64,000 nt of DNA from Candidatus Moanabacter tarae (GCA_003226295.1 CP029803.1:1669477-1733476); one strand, 5' to 3'; positions 8,789-18,498 are shown, numbered from the stretch's first letter. The notes: generated by a model not told the origin, from the sequence alone. Numbers and translations: made by a program.

Positions 8789-9455
8789 TCATGTGCCTTT
8801 CCAGCATCTTGACGTAGCTCCACTCGAGCCCTTGAGCAATCTTTGGTGTTTTCCCATTCTCTAAGAAAATATGGCTATCTCCACTGACCGGACGAATCTC
8901 CCCGTTAGGCAACTCAATCCCTATGCGTCCATGCCAAGAGGCGATTGAAGGTTGTGTCCCCTTGCGTGAAAATACATAAAATGAGGTCTTAAGGAGATAA
9001 GGGTTGGGAAGCGGGCTGACGGATGAGAAAGGCGTCTTAATCACAAATCGTGACCTTGAGTCGAGTACTTTAACTTCGCAAAAAAATTCACCGTAAGGGA
9101 TTTCCAACACAGTTCGTGAAAAACTCGGCTCCCTCTTCATATCGTAAAGGCTTTTCTGAGGTGACTCAAAGGGTAAAACTTTAAAATCCTCCACGTAAAC
9201 CTTTGCCTCCCCTATCACCAACAAAGCAGCTCCATTAGCCATCAACATCACCACTCGAGCGCCCTTACTTACATGAATAGATACTCCCTCTACCAACTGG
9301 GCCCCGTTGCTCACTCGATAGGTCTCACTTCCGGAAGTCACCTCTATTTTTGACCGTACCCCGGATAATGTAATGAGACCTCTAGGAAGCTCTTTCGCAC
9401 TAGGCCTCTGGATCACCAGTACGAGAATAGCAATTATTAAGAGAGATCTTCGCAT
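8748..9455 (-). CDS. Exported FecR-like domain protein
   Basis: The protein begins with a signal peptide (MRRSLLIIAILVLVIQRPSA). Residues 25-95 resemble a FecR domain: ITLSGVRSKIEVTSG, GAQLVEGVSIHVSKGARVVMLMANGAALLV, then a short beta-rich tail. FecR domains sense or bind in the periplasm; classical FecR is an anti-sigma factor with a membrane anchor, but here there is no cytoplasmic domain and no ECF sigma gene nearby. The gene overlaps the start of the MFS transporter by 41 bases and so forms a two-gene unit. The C-terminal 100 residues are basic and of unknown role. The FecR assignment is by pattern only. Confidence 0.5.
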   Translation of the reverse strand: MRRSLLIIAILVLVIQRPSAKELPRGLITLSGVRSKIEVTSGSETYRVSNGAQLVEGVSIHVSKGARVVMLMANGAALLVIGEAKVYVEDFKVLPFESPQKSLYDMKREPSFSRTVLEIPYGEFFCEVKVLDSRSRFVIKTPFSSVSPLPNPYLLKTSFYVFSRKGTQPSIASWHGRIGIELPNGEIRPVSGDSHIFLENGKTPKIAQGLEWSYVKMLERHMNEVHRRQKKLRFR

Positions 9456-9650
9456 GGGATGCAGGTGTTTAAATTTCCCTTTAACTTAACAAGCACCAGA
9501 TTCATATATGCATATTATTGAGCCAAAAGTCCTATAAGAGAATTTACTTTTTCTCCACACCCTAAAGCTCGATCCCCAGGCTCCTACCCTCTTAGAACTA
9601 AGCAGTATCTTCTCTGGAGAACAGAAGAGTAACAGAAAATTTTCGACCTT

Positions 9651-12600
9651 CTAGCTTTCAACTGAACTTTCTCTGTTCGCACCAACCTCCTCAGTCCTTC
9701 CCGATTCGACGTTGAAGCGCATAGAGACGAGTTTAGAAACACCTTTTTCCTGCATTGTTACTCCGAATATCGAATCAGATGATGCAATGGTCCTTTTATT
9801 GTGTGTGATTATGATGAATTGAGAGAATTCTGTAAACTTTTGCAACATAGAGACAAAACGCCCAATATTAGCATCATCTAGAGGAGCATCAAGTTCGTCG
9901 AGCAAGCAAAAGGGACTTGGTTTGACCATGTAGATGGCGAAAAGTAAGGCGACAGCGGTCATTGTCTTTTGACCGCCACTCAAGAGAGCTAGAGTCTTAA
10001 GTCTGGTACCTGGAGGTCTAGCCGTTATTTCGATTCCAGATTCTAAAACATCCTCTTTATCAACTAGCTCTAGATCTGAATGACCACCTCCGAAAAGTTT
10101 TGAGAAAGTGAAGATAAAGTTTTCTCTGATTTTACCAAAGGTCGCCTGAAACATTGCTTGGGAGGTCTTATTAATTTCATCGATCGCGGCCAAGAGCTGC
10201 TCTTTTGATCTCCATAAATCATTGCTCTGTTCAGTTAGAAAGGAGTGCCGATCCTTGAGTTCTCGATACTCCTCAATCGCAATAAGATTCACAGGACCCA
10301 TCGTCGTTATCCTCTCCCGCAAGATCTCAACTTCTTTGCAAACGATAGCCCAATCAGTTAATTCTATGGACTGAAGATCCTCCTCTGAAGGTTCCTTTCG
10401 CTTCGGCTCTTCTTCTCCTAGTACACTTTCGTCATCGAGATCTAGCTGAACTCTCTCCTTAAGCTCATCCCCTGCCTCCCATAACTCATGTTTCCAATCG
10501 ATTCTATCTAAATCGATCTCATACTCCCTCCGAGCCTTCTCTTGCAGGAATCTCAGCTCAGTGTTAGTCTCTGCAATTCGAATCTCTATCTTATTTAGCT
10601 CAGTTTCTAATTTATTATGTTCCGATCTCTCCTCCCCTAAAGCCTCCTCCAGTCGCTTAGTCTCGGACTCTGCACGCAGTAGCTTGCCCCGATCGGTCTC
10701 CACGGAAGCTAATGTAACGTCCAACGTCTTTTCAACCTCACCGGCTCGCTTCTCTTGCTCCTTACTTTCCATTTTCAGCAACTCAGCCTGTTCAAGGAAA
10801 GTATCAACTTCCTGCCTTCTCTTAACCAACAATCCTCCGATCTCGGATGACTGTCTCTCAATTTCGTCCAATTTTCGCTCAATACTTTCCAGCTTCTGCT
10901 TTCTCTCCGCCAAATCGAGCCTCACATCCGAAAGCTTCTCCCTCCTTCGATCACGTTCACTCCGAAGTTCCTCTGCACTAATTTCTTCGTTCGCTGCTGC
11001 CTTTTTCAACGTTTCAATCTCACTCTCAGCAGTTTTTAGATCTTGGTGGGCATTCGTTCGTTCAGATTCCAATATCTCCCGACTTTGCTCTAAACGATTC
11101 AGTTGGGTCCGAGCTTCTTCTATACGATATGAATTGCGCTCCAGGTTTTCGCGAACGCCTATATTCTGACCCTGTGCAAGTGAAACTTCCTGAGATATCT
11201 CAAGCAGGAGTTTTCGCTTGCTTTCGATATTTGCCTCTTTCTCTTCTAGTTGCTTGAGTAACCTCTGAGCCCTATCTCTTAAGCCATCGCGGTCCATTTC
11301 TGCCTTCTCTTTGCCTTCCCTCAACAACTTCACCCTTTCCGCTCGCTGCAGGAAAGTATCTCCCTGGCCCGCTTTGTGCCCACCGAAAAAGAGACCTCTC
11401 CGGTCAATCAGCTCGCCATTTCTGGTTGCAACGAAGATAAACTCAAATTCTGGATTCTCCCTCCAATAATCTAAGAACTCTGAAATCTCATCGCAAAAAT
11501 AGCAGTCTTCAAGGAGAACAGATAGATATCCCTGCATTTCTGGCTCGCGGGCACGCACAATGTCCTTAGCCGGTTTCAACCAAATAGGAAAATTTGGAAT
11601 CTCCCCTATAAGTCTCGGCGGTGCTGTTATTTGAAGACAAACCCTTCCTAGCTTTCGATCGTCCAATCGATCGATTATCGGAGTGATTGTATCCGGATCG
11701 TCAAGGACCATTGTATCGACAGCCGGGCCAAGAAGGGAAACCATCGCTTTAGTATAACCGGAATCAATATGGAGAAATTTACTAAGAATTCTGAAAGAAT
11801 CTTTCTCGAGTAGGTCGTCTAACTTCCCTTCAAGCAAGGCCTTTGCACCATCACCGTACCCCTCGAACCTTTCCTCTAAGTTCTCGATTAAGGAAATTTG
11901 TGCTGCTTGCTCCGCAATTGTTCGCTCTGCCTGTTGAATTTCGGACTGGAGATTACGATATGCGATTTGAAGCTCCTCCCATTCCCTCTGTCTCTCACTC
12001 AGATTCGTCTCTTCCTTCTCGCTCTGCTTCTTTCCTGCTTTAAGCGTCTTTTCAATGTCCTGCTGCTCAGATAGAAGCCTCATACGCTCCTCTTCAGAAC
12101 TGTGGATCTCATCAGAGAATTTTCCGCGTTCGATCTGAAAAGTCTGTAATTTAACCTCTAATGAGGTGCACTTAGAGCGCAAACGCGGGATGTTACTTTC
12201 GGTTACCTCAAGCTTTCCTCTCCTTTTCTCGAGATCAGACTCGACCTTATCTAAATCAGAAACAAGAGAAGACAGCTCCTGATTCTCAGTGCTGAACAAA
12301 TCATCCGAGGTGAAGACTAGATTCAGCTGCTCCTCTTTGATCCGAAAATCCCCCTTCGCCTGTTCCTCCAACAGCTTCTGGTCTTTCTCAATATCCGTTA
12401 TCTCTATCCTGATCTCAGAGATTCGTTTCTCAATATCACTTGTACGAATCGCTGCTAATTCAGCACGATTCTCAGATTGCTCCTTCTCCGACTTTAGATC
12501 GAACATTCTTTGCTGAGCATCCCGAAGAGTTTCGTAAAGTTCGCTCTTTTCTATTCTCCACCGTTCCAATTCCTTTTCCCGACCTTGAAGGATCCGATTT

Positions 12601-13373
12601 AAAGCTTCTGATTTTTTTCTGAGCGCCACCGCCTCCGTTTCGGCCGCCCCAACCGTCCCACGCAAATCACCCCAAGCTCTGGCCTGTACAGAGAGATCAA
12701 GGTGGTTAAGCCGACGCTTAATCCGTTTGTAGCGCAGTGCTTTGCCTGCTTGCCGCCTCAGGGATCCAATCTGTCGCATGACTTCCTCGGTCACATCCGA
12801 GACCCTAGCTAAATTAGTATCGACAAGACTCAGCTTGTTAAGTGCCTCTCTTCGCTGCGCCTTATATTTTGAAATTCCCGCGGCTTCCTCGAAGATACTA
12901 CGCCGCTCCTCAGGATTCGTCGATAGGATCTGGTCAATCTGACCCTGCAGCATAAAGGAATAGGAAACTCGCCCGACCCCCGTATCCAAAAAAAGCCGGT
13001 GAATATCCTTGAGACGGCAAGCATTCCCGTTCAGGAGGTACTCACTGCTGATATCACGTGAAAGGCGACGAACTACCTCTACCTCGTTATAAGCCGTTCC
13101 TAATTCCTCCTCACACTCTGTGAATACTAATGCAACCTCGCAAAGATTAACAGCCTTTCGTGAGTCCGTTCCCTGGAATATCACATCCTGCATCTGGCCC
13201 GCGCGGAGAGACTTTGCACTCTGTTCACCCAAGACCCACCGTATTGCGTCGGCAATGTTACTCTTACCACAACCATTCGGACCTACAACCGAGGTGACCC
13301 CAGGGGTCAAATTGATCACAGTCCCGTCAGCGAAACTCTTAAAGCCATTTATGCGCAGCTCTTTTAGATACAT
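9651..13373 (-). CDS. smc: Chromosome segregation protein SMC
   Basis: SMC dimers form the ATP-driven condensin ring that organises and segregates the chromosome. The start at ATG 13373 gives MYLKELRINGFKSF, the standard SMC N-terminus; 20 extra codons upstream are non-conserved. Visible domains: Walker A GPNGCGKSN (31-39), long coiled coils rich in Glu/Lys/Arg, a globular hinge roughly 500-660 (ENLEERFEGYGDGAKALL through RRGLFFGG), a second coiled coil, then the ABC signature LSGGQKTMTAVALLFA from residue 1131 and Walker B FCLLDELDAPLDD. Length 1240 is normal. It lies 118 bases downstream of the Lpt permease on the same strand; scpA and scpB are not in the window. Confidence 0.97.
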   Translation of the reverse strand: MYLKELRINGFKSFADGTVINLTPGVTSVVGPNGCGKSNIADAIRWVLGEQSAKSLRAGQMQDVIFQGTDSRKAVNLCEVALVFTECEEELGTAYNEVEVVRRLSRDISSEYLLNGNACRLKDIHRLFLDTGVGRVSYSFMLQGQIDQILSTNPEERRSIFEEAAGISKYKAQRREALNKLSLVDTNLARVSDVTEEVMRQIGSLRRQAGKALRYKRIKRRLNHLDLSVQARAWGDLRGTVGAAETEAVALRKKSEALNRILQGREKELERWRIEKSELYETLRDAQQRMFDLKSEKEQSENRAELAAIRTSDIEKRISEIRIEITDIEKDQKLLEEQAKGDFRIKEEQLNLVFTSDDLFSTENQELSSLVSDLDKVESDLEKRRGKLEVTESNIPRLRSKCTSLEVKLQTFQIERGKFSDEIHSSEEERMRLLSEQQDIEKTLKAGKKQSEKEETNLSERQREWEELQIAYRNLQSEIQQAERTIAEQAAQISLIENLEERFEGYGDGAKALLEGKLDDLLEKDSFRILSKFLHIDSGYTKAMVSLLGPAVDTMVLDDPDTITPIIDRLDDRKLGRVCLQITAPPRLIGEIPNFPIWLKPAKDIVRAREPEMQGYLSVLLEDCYFCDEISEFLDYWRENPEFEFIFVATRNGELIDRRGLFFGGHKAGQGDTFLQRAERVKLLREGKEKAEMDRDGLRDRAQRLLKQLEEKEANIESKRKLLLEISQEVSLAQGQNIGVRENLERNSYRIEEARTQLNRLEQSREILESERTNAHQDLKTAESEIETLKKAAANEEISAEELRSERDRRREKLSDVRLDLAERKQKLESIERKLDEIERQSSEIGGLLVKRRQEVDTFLEQAELLKMESKEQEKRAGEVEKTLDVTLASVETDRGKLLRAESETKRLEEALGEERSEHNKLETELNKIEIRIAETNTELRFLQEKARREYEIDLDRIDWKHELWEAGDELKERVQLDLDDESVLGEEEPKRKEPSEEDLQSIELTDWAIVCKEVEILRERITTMGPVNLIAIEEYRELKDRHSFLTEQSNDLWRSKEQLLAAIDEINKTSQAMFQATFGKIRENFIFTFSKLFGGGHSDLELVDKEDVLESGIEITARPPGTRLKTLALLSGGQKTMTAVALLFAIYMVKPSPFCLLDELDAPLDDANIGRFVSMLQKFTEFSQFIIITHNKRTIASSDSIFGVTMQEKGVSKLVSMRFNVESGRTEEVGANRESSVES

Positions 13374-13491
13374 ACCAAAAACTTCTGGCCAAGGTAGACC
13401 TGAGGAAAACTCCGAGAAGGACCTTCCAAACAATTTAGCCTCAAGTCAAAATCAGACTCCATTCCCAAACTCATCTACTAGTAAAGGTCAA

Positions 13492-14667
13492 TCAGCAAGA
13501 GCGATTCTCCCGTATGATAAGGTAGATACCAACACTCTGAAAGCCCAGATTAGGCAACCAGATTAAAATCTCAGGGTGCAGTTCTGGACGCGTTTCGAAC
13601 CACCCCACAATAACCATTAAGAAGTAATAAACGAATGCGAGAGCGAGAGCGAGAGCGATATTTGCATAAGCTTCTTTGCGTCCAACCTTTATTCCCAGTG
13701 GAATTGCTATTAATCCAAGTGAAATTACCGAGACTGCCATAGCAAAATTTTTGTGAATCCGTAGCTCATACTTAATTTTTTCGCTTTCGACCACTCTGTA
13801 ATCTGAATCGCCCAATTTGGATCGAGTTTTTAGCTTCTCCAACTCTCGGTTGTAGAATTTCCATTTCTCGATAAGTTCGTTAAGGTTGAATGCCGCAGGT
13901 TTTGAAACTCCCGGAATTCTACCCAGTAATCGGCCCAAAGGGAGCCGGATCCCATCCGTTTCGCGAAAAGATATTGTCGTAGGTGTACGTTTAAGATCAT
14001 CTGGATTCTCTCGATTTCTCAACTCCGCAAAACCATCCCTTGCCGTCAGGACGAGAGAATCCGAATCCCGATTATATGAGATCTCTCCATGAAGAGCGCG
14101 AACCAAAAGAACCGCTCGACGTCTTTCATCAAGTTCCCAGATCCAGATATCCTCCAATTGATTACCCTCTTTTTTGCGAATATAAAGGACATACCCCGGG
14201 AATTCGTGAATCGGTTTCCCAACCTCGATAAAGCTCAAAGGATCTTCTCGAAACACGTTGGGTAACAATGTTCTGTAACGTCTAAATGCTTCAGGTGCTT
14301 GGTAATTATTAATCTGCGCCGAGACTGCAGCACCAATCAATGCTACCGCCACTATAGGCGAGACGATTGCCCAAGTTGATTCGCCAGCTGATTTTAAGAC
14401 AACGATTTCCTGACTCGAGGACATTCGCCCCAGGACGATAAGAATACCTGTTAATATCCCGAGCGGGAGGGCGAAAGTAAAAACATAGGGAATAAGCAAT
14501 AGAATAAGTTCAAGGAACGTCCCCCATGAAAGATGACTCGAGGCAAGAAGACCAAGAACATCTCGAATCGCATTTCCTGTCAAAAGTACAAATACGAAAA
14601 GACCAACAGAAAGAAGACTAGTAACGATGACTGACTTAAAAATGTAGAACTTGTAGAGTTTCATCAT
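13492..14667 (-). CDS. LptF/LptG-type permease (YjgP/YjgQ family)
   Basis: LptF and LptG are the inner-membrane permease subunits of the LptB2FGC machine that extracts lipopolysaccharide for transport to the outer membrane. The 391-residue protein has the family layout: an amphipathic start (MMKLYKFYIFKSV), three N-terminal membrane helices with the coupling segment GRMSSSQEIVVLKSAG, a periplasmic beta-jellyroll domain (about 110-270) and three C-terminal helices including FAMAVSVISLGLIAIPLGI. ATG 14667 (or the next codon) follows a GAGAG site by 8 bases; the upstream GTG 14676 is less likely. Only one of the usual pair is here, and which one cannot be told by eye. Order on the minus strand is lpt permease then smc. 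Confidence 0.88.
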   Translation of the reverse strand: MMKLYKFYIFKSVIVTSLLSVGLFVFVLLTGNAIRDVLGLLASSHLSWGTFLELILLLIPYVFTFALPLGILTGILIVLGRMSSSQEIVVLKSAGESTWAIVSPIVAVALIGAAVSAQINNYQAPEAFRRYRTLLPNVFREDPLSFIEVGKPIHEFPGYVLYIRKKEGNQLEDIWIWELDERRRAVLLVRALHGEISYNRDSDSLVLTARDGFAELRNRENPDDLKRTPTTISFRETDGIRLPLGRLLGRIPGVSKPAAFNLNELIEKWKFYNRELEKLKTRSKLGDSDYRVVESEKIKYELRIHKNFAMAVSVISLGLIAIPLGIKVGRKEAYANIALALALAFVYYFLMVIVGWFETRPELHPEILIWLPNLGFQSVGIYLIIRENRSC

Positions 14668-14832
14668 TGAAGCCACTCTCAGATTCTGTCGAGATGGTAG
14701 CTTTTCGCAACTAGGAATGTTTCGAATTTAACTCAATTTAGATATGCGTGGCTTTCAGTGGACTCCGAAGTTCCGCGAAATGGCGGTTATAAACGCCTGA
14801 CAGATTCCTACTTGCACGCCAATTCTAGAACA

Positions 14833-15258
14833 ATGAAGATTGCCCTGGGCGCAGATCACGCCGGCTACGGCTACAAGGAAACGGTTAAGACTTTCCTTCT
14901 AAATTCCGGCCATGAAGTGGAGGACTTTGGGACTGACAGTGATGAATCGGTCGATTACCCACTGTTTATTCGTCCAGCAGCCGAAGCGGTAGCACGGGGA
15001 AAATGCCAAATGGGTATCGTTTTCGGTGGTTCCGGAAACGGAGAAGCAATTTGTGCAAACAAGGTTCAGGGCATTCGATGTGCAGTGTGTTGGAATATGG
15101 AAAGCGCCCGTCTTGCGAGTGAGCACAATCATGCAAATATGATCTCGATAGGACAAAGGATGGTCGACAAAGAGACAGCATTAAAAATCGTTCGAATCTG
15201 GCTCAAAACTCCTTTTGAAGGGGGACGACACCAAAGAAGAATTGCCATGCTAGACTAG
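14833..15258 (+). CDS. rpiB: Ribose-5-phosphate isomerase B
   Basis: RpiB interconverts ribose 5-phosphate and ribulose 5-phosphate in the pentose phosphate pathway. ATG 14833 gives MKIALGADHAGYGYKE, the family start, and 141 residues; the frame runs open 25 codons upstream but those are not conserved. The loop GGSGNGE (65-71) carries the Glu used as catalytic base in the actinobacterial-type enzyme (M. tuberculosis RpiB) rather than the Cys of E. coli RpiB. SEHNHANMISIGQRMV (96-111) is the phosphate/ring-opening segment. The gene is divergent from the Lpt permease, so the promoters lie in the 165-base gap. Confidence 0.93.
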   Translation: MKIALGADHAGYGYKETVKTFLLNSGHEVEDFGTDSDESVDYPLFIRPAAEAVARGKCQMGIVFGGSGNGEAICANKVQGIRCAVCWNMESARLASEHNHANMISIGQRMVDKETALKIVRIWLKTPFEGGRHQRRIAMLD

Positions 15259-15393
15259 AATCCGGGCAGAGAAGGACGTGCGAATTCGCGGCCAATACCC
15301 CCGACCGCTAAATGACCAATTCTGGACCATACCAAAAATCTCTAATAAGGTTTATGGTTTGGGGAGCCCAAACTCCGTTGAAATCCATCAGAA

Positions 15394-16461
15394 TTAATTT
15401 TTCTCACGATCGAAACTTGCATCGAGGGTGAGCGAGGGGTTGAACGAAAGCTCAAGATCTGGATCAAACACGCTACCGGTTTCGTCAACCCTTGAGGCGA
15501 AGGCAATCATCGATGCATTATCCCCTGTGTGGTGCGCCTCAGCACAGAAAAACCTCACCCCAAAACGACTTGCCAAACCTTCCATCATGTCACGGAGTTG
15601 CTGATTGTTCGCAACTCCTCCGGAAAGACCCAAACTACGAAACCTTCCAACATCGAGGAATTGCTTGGTCTTAATCGTGAGGGCTTCAACTACAGCCGCC
15701 TGGTAACTTGCACAGAGATCAGGCAAGAGTGAATCCAACTTATCATCATTCACTTTCTCCATCCGGTAGCGGAGACTTGTCTTGAGGCCTGAAAAACTAA
15801 ACTTTGGTTCTCCTGAGGAAACAAAGGCTCGGGGAAAAGCGAAGGCTTTATTGTCTCCAGGCTTCCCGGTCTCTTCAATCAAAGGTCCGCCAGGATATCC
15901 AAGACCAAGGAGTCTGGCTCCTTTGTCGAGAGCCTCTCCCGCAGCATCGTCGACCGTTTGGGCCAAAATCTGCAACCTTAGATTCTTATCAATCTCAAAG
16001 AGGAGCGTATTACCGCCAGAAACGATCAAACCTAGATGGGGCAGATAGCCAGAAAGTCTAGAAGCAAACGATTCCGGCTCAGATTGATAAAGGCCAATAA
16101 AAGGGGAATAGGCATGCCCACGGAGATGATTAACCCCGACTAAGGGAACCTCGAATTCCAACGCTATACACTTCGCTAAAGCGATCCCCATGGCCAAACA
16201 ACTGGCCAATCCGGGACCACATGTTACAGCTACATACTCAATAGTTTCCTTATCTATTCGCCAATGCACCTTGGAAAGTAACCGAGGCAAATGTCTGGTA
16301 TGCTCCCTACTGGCAAGATCGGGAACAACACCTCCGTGATTCTGATGTATCGGGATCTGACTGTGGATCCATTCTCGGATCTCCCCTCTCTCCGGTTCGA
16401 AGAGAGCTACCGCCGATTCATCGCAGGAACTTTCGATTGCCAGTATCACTCTCGTTTGCAA
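15394..16461 (-). CDS. tsaD: tRNA N6-adenosine threonylcarbamoyltransferase TsaD
   Basis: TsaD transfers the threonylcarbamoyl group to A37 of tRNAs that read ANN codons, working with TsaB and TsaE. The protein has the ASKHA-fold motifs ILAIESSCDESAVAL at the start, HGGVVPDLASREH, GPGLASCL, the metal-binding His112-x3-His116 in NHLRGHAYSP, LIVSGGNTLL, DDAAGEALDKGARLLGLGYPGGP and GGVANNQQLR. Length 355 is typical. It is divergent from the TlpA-like gene with a 29-base gap, so the two promoters must overlap each other or lie within the neighbouring genes. Confidence 0.97.
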   Translation of the reverse strand: MQTRVILAIESSCDESAVALFEPERGEIREWIHSQIPIHQNHGGVVPDLASREHTRHLPRLLSKVHWRIDKETIEYVAVTCGPGLASCLAMGIALAKCIALEFEVPLVGVNHLRGHAYSPFIGLYQSEPESFASRLSGYLPHLGLIVSGGNTLLFEIDKNLRLQILAQTVDDAAGEALDKGARLLGLGYPGGPLIEETGKPGDNKAFAFPRAFVSSGEPKFSFSGLKTSLRYRMEKVNDDKLDSLLPDLCASYQAAVVEALTIKTKQFLDVGRFRSLGLSGGVANNQQLRDMMEGLASRFGVRFFCAEAHHTGDNASMIAFASRVDETGSVFDPDLELSFNPSLTLDASFDREKN

Positions 16462-16490
16462 TCCGTGTGTTAATCATTATAGTTATAAAA

Positions 16491-16994
16491 ATGCGAGGTC
16501 ATATAAGCAAATCCAAATATATCATATTTGTTCTTGGCACCATACTCATTGTGAGCTGGGCACTTCAAAAGAACCCCAATGAATATGAAAGTCCAATCAG
16601 CCAAGTGCTTCTCCCTCTCGAAGTCGATATCGTGAGCGGTCCGCCAATCCAAATCGACAACCCGGTTTTGATCGAATTTTGGGCTACATGGTGCACCCCT
16701 TGCAAGAATACGATTCCCGTCCTGAACGAAATTTATGAGAATTATCAAGACCGAGGACTCCAAGTCGTCGGGCTAACATCGGAAGATGAACTGATCGTCT
16801 CTAAATCACTCGAGCAACTCCCTATTGACTATACGATCGCCATTGACCCAAACCATCAATATTTCTCTCTCTTCCGCGTCACCAGCATCCCTCATCTTGT
16901 TCTTATGGATGCTGGTGGAGTAGTCCTCTGGCAAGGACATCCGCTCCAGTTTCCAGAGAGAGTCCTAGCTCGTGTTTTTAGTGATGCCGGCTAA
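16491..16994 (+). CDS. TlpA-like membrane-anchored thioredoxin
   Basis: The 167-residue protein has one N-terminal membrane anchor (about 9-25, [17 protein letters not shown]) followed by a periplasmic thioredoxin fold. The redox site is WATWCTPC (Cys68, Cys71), and the cis-proline loop is SIPHLVLMD. Such proteins reduce periplasmic disulfides, for example in cytochrome c maturation or as partners of DsbD; the specific target cannot be told. I chose ATG 16491 because an upstream TTG frame (16437) would run into tsaD and adds only 18 hydrophobic, non-conserved residues. Confidence 0.8.
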   Translation: MRGHISKSKYIIFVLGTILIVSWALQKNPNEYESPISQVLLPLEVDIVSGPPIQIDNPVLIEFWATWCTPCKNTIPVLNEIYENYQDRGLQVVGLTSEDELIVSKSLEQLPIDYTIAIDPNHQYFSLFRVTSIPHLVLMDAGGVVLWQGHPLQFPERVLARVFSDAG

Positions 16995-17302
16995 AATATG
17001 GTTACGCTGACAGGCGTGGGAAAAAATTAAAGGCCTACTCTCCAAGACATCTCCTTAATGCCTGGATCCTCTTTACCCAATATCAAAAATCTGGTCGCCA
17101 GGAGAACCGTAAAAATAGGAAACAGTCTTTTCTCCACATGTGGTATGCCGTGGACATTCCGGATATCACATTGGCAGAGCAAGCAGTATTACGGTCTAGA
17201 ATTCTCCCTATTCCCAGATTATTTCTGAAAGACAAAAAGCTTGAATCATTGCCTTTATCTCGCTTTCCTCACCCCTCGAGTATCGAGAGAACTAAATCTG
17301 CC
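16995..17302. other. Intergenic region upstream of rpmB
   Basis: No gene is seen. The frame upstream of rpmB stays open for 55 codons but has no conserved character. A small dyad CTCGA-GTA-TCGAG at 17275-17287 lies 16 bases before the rpmB start and could be a leader hairpin. No convincing -35/-10 pair was found. Confidence 0.35.
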
Positions 17303-17530
17303 ATGTCAAAAATCTGCGTTGTAACTGGTAAACGCCCCCATCGGGGTGGTCGCATCAGCCGCAAGGGTATCCCAAAAAAAAGTGGGGGTATCGGCACCTA
17401 CCTGGTTAAGCGAGTCAAGCGCTCATTTAAGCCAAACCTGCAGAAAGTGCGTGTCCGTATGCCAAATGGACAGGTAAAACGTATCTGGGTATCGGCAAAG
17501 GCGATTAAAGCGGGGAAGGTAACCAAATAG
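17303..17530 (+). CDS. rpmB: Large ribosomal subunit protein bL28
   Basis: The 75-residue basic protein begins [23 protein letters not shown], the bL28 signature, and continues with [13 protein letters not shown] and the C-terminal [16 protein letters not shown]. It is a structural protein of the 50S subunit. Of the zinc-binding cysteines seen in some bL28 proteins only one is present, so this is the zinc-free form. It is a single gene with no neighbouring rpmG. The ATG was set by family alignment. Downstream, AGCTGAATC around the stop codon (17529-17537) can pair with GATTCAGCT (17603-17611). Confidence 0.95.
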   Translation: MSKICVVTGKRPHRGGRISRKGIPKKSGGIGTYLVKRVKRSFKPNLQKVRVRMPNGQVKRIWVSAKAIKAGKVTK

Positions 17531-17851
17531 CTGAATCTCTGTCGCACAGTAGTGCTATTAAGCTTTTTGTCCATTTTTTCGACAGATTCCTAACTCCTCT
17601 CGGATTCAGCTGTAGCCCATTGTCGCATTGCTCGATGACAGGAAATTCTGATCGACTTTCTTGCTAATAGATCATTCCTGTCGTTACATCCATCGCGATT
17701 GGCGTCATTCGCATACGACACCACTACAATCGAGGTACTGCGCATTCGCCCAAACCAGATTGAAAATGCTCAAGGAATAGGGAGCCTGCTCTAAAACCTG
17801 ACCCTTGCAAACGAGTACAAAACAGGCTTTATGCCAGCCATCAAAAGCAAC
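17531..17851. other. Convergent intergenic region rpmB/bcp
   Basis: No ORF or RNA gene is recognised. Inverted repeats link the rpmB stop region with 17580-17611: GAATC..TGTCG can pair with CGACAGATTC, and AGCTGAATC (17529-17537) with GATTCAGCT (17603-17611), with a loop that includes a TTTTTT run near 17573. This could be an elaborate terminator. Confidence 0.35.
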
Positions 17852-18316
17852 CTACCCCCTAAGTGCCGCGAGCGCTTTGGGAACGGTATCTTTCGGGCTC
17901 ACATTATACCATACCGAAAAAACAATCCCTTTCTCATCGATGATAAACGAAGATCGAATGATTCCCAGATAACTTTTGCCGTACATCACTTTCTCTCCCC
18001 AAACACCATAAGCTTCTGCCACTGCGTGGTTACTGTCAGCCAAAAGTGAAAATCCAAGACTGAACTTCTCATCAAATTTCAGTTGATCCTCAGGACTATC
18101 TGGACTTATCCCAATAGGCACCGCAGCCAATTCGGATAATTTCCCAAGAGACTCGCTAACGTTGCATGATTGAACAGTGCAGCCAGGCGTATCTGCCTTA
18201 GGATAGAAAAACACCAATACCTTGCGACCAATAAAGTCGGACAATCGTACAATTTTCCCTTTTTGATCCTGCAATTTGAATTCAGGGGCCGGATTTCCTA
18301 CTTTGAGTTTACTCAT
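17852..18316 (-). CDS. bcp: Thioredoxin-dependent thiol peroxidase (BCP/PrxQ)
   Basis: BCP reduces hydroperoxides with electrons from thioredoxin. Cys46 in DTPGCTVQSC is the peroxidatic residue and Cys51, five residues on, is the resolving cysteine as in E. coli BCP. The fold markers VGNPAPEFKLQDQ and FFYPKADTPGC are present, and the length is 154. ATG 18316 (MSKLKVGNPAP) is preferred over the 12-codon upstream extension. This is the second, unrelated-type peroxidase in the window. The gene lies 107 bases downstream of tRNA-Arg on the same strand. Confidence 0.93.
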   Translation of the reverse strand: MSKLKVGNPAPEFKLQDQKGKIVRLSDFIGRKVLVFFYPKADTPGCTVQSCNVSESLGKLSELAAVPIGISPDSPEDQLKFDEKFSLGFSLLADSNHAVAEAYGVWGEKVMYGKSYLGIIRSSFIIDEKGIVFSVWYNVSPKDTVPKALAALRG

Positions 18317-18423
18317 CACACCGATGTATACTCTCCTCCGAAAGCCTTTCAATCCAGAAGTTTAAAAACTCTATTCCCCATATGCAATAGGGACACTCAG
18401 ACTTCTTATGAAAAAGAGCATCT

Positions 18424-18498
18424 TGGTACTCCCGCCGGGATTCGAACCCAGATCCTCGGTTCCGGAGACCGATGTTCTATCCATTGAACTACGGGAGC
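18424..18498 (-). tRNA. tRNA-Arg(CCG)
   Basis: On the minus strand the 75 bases fold as a tRNA: acceptor arms GCTCCCG/CGGGAGT (with a G-U first pair), D-arm GTTC...GAAC, anticodon stem TCGGT/ACCGA around the loop CTCCGGA, giving anticodon CCG (arginine, codon CGG), and a T-loop TTCGAAT with stem TGGG/CCCG-type pairing. The 3' CCA is encoded. It is a lone tRNA 107 bases upstream of bcp. Confidence 0.95.

Noticed and set aside
10561-11169. 202-codon plus-strand frame opposite smc, Ser-rich
   Set aside because: It is the antisense shadow of SMC coiled-coil codons, with low complexity and no family features.
13120-13566. Plus-strand frame at the smc/Lpt boundary
   Set aside because: It runs antisense through the conserved SMC N-terminus and has no own features.
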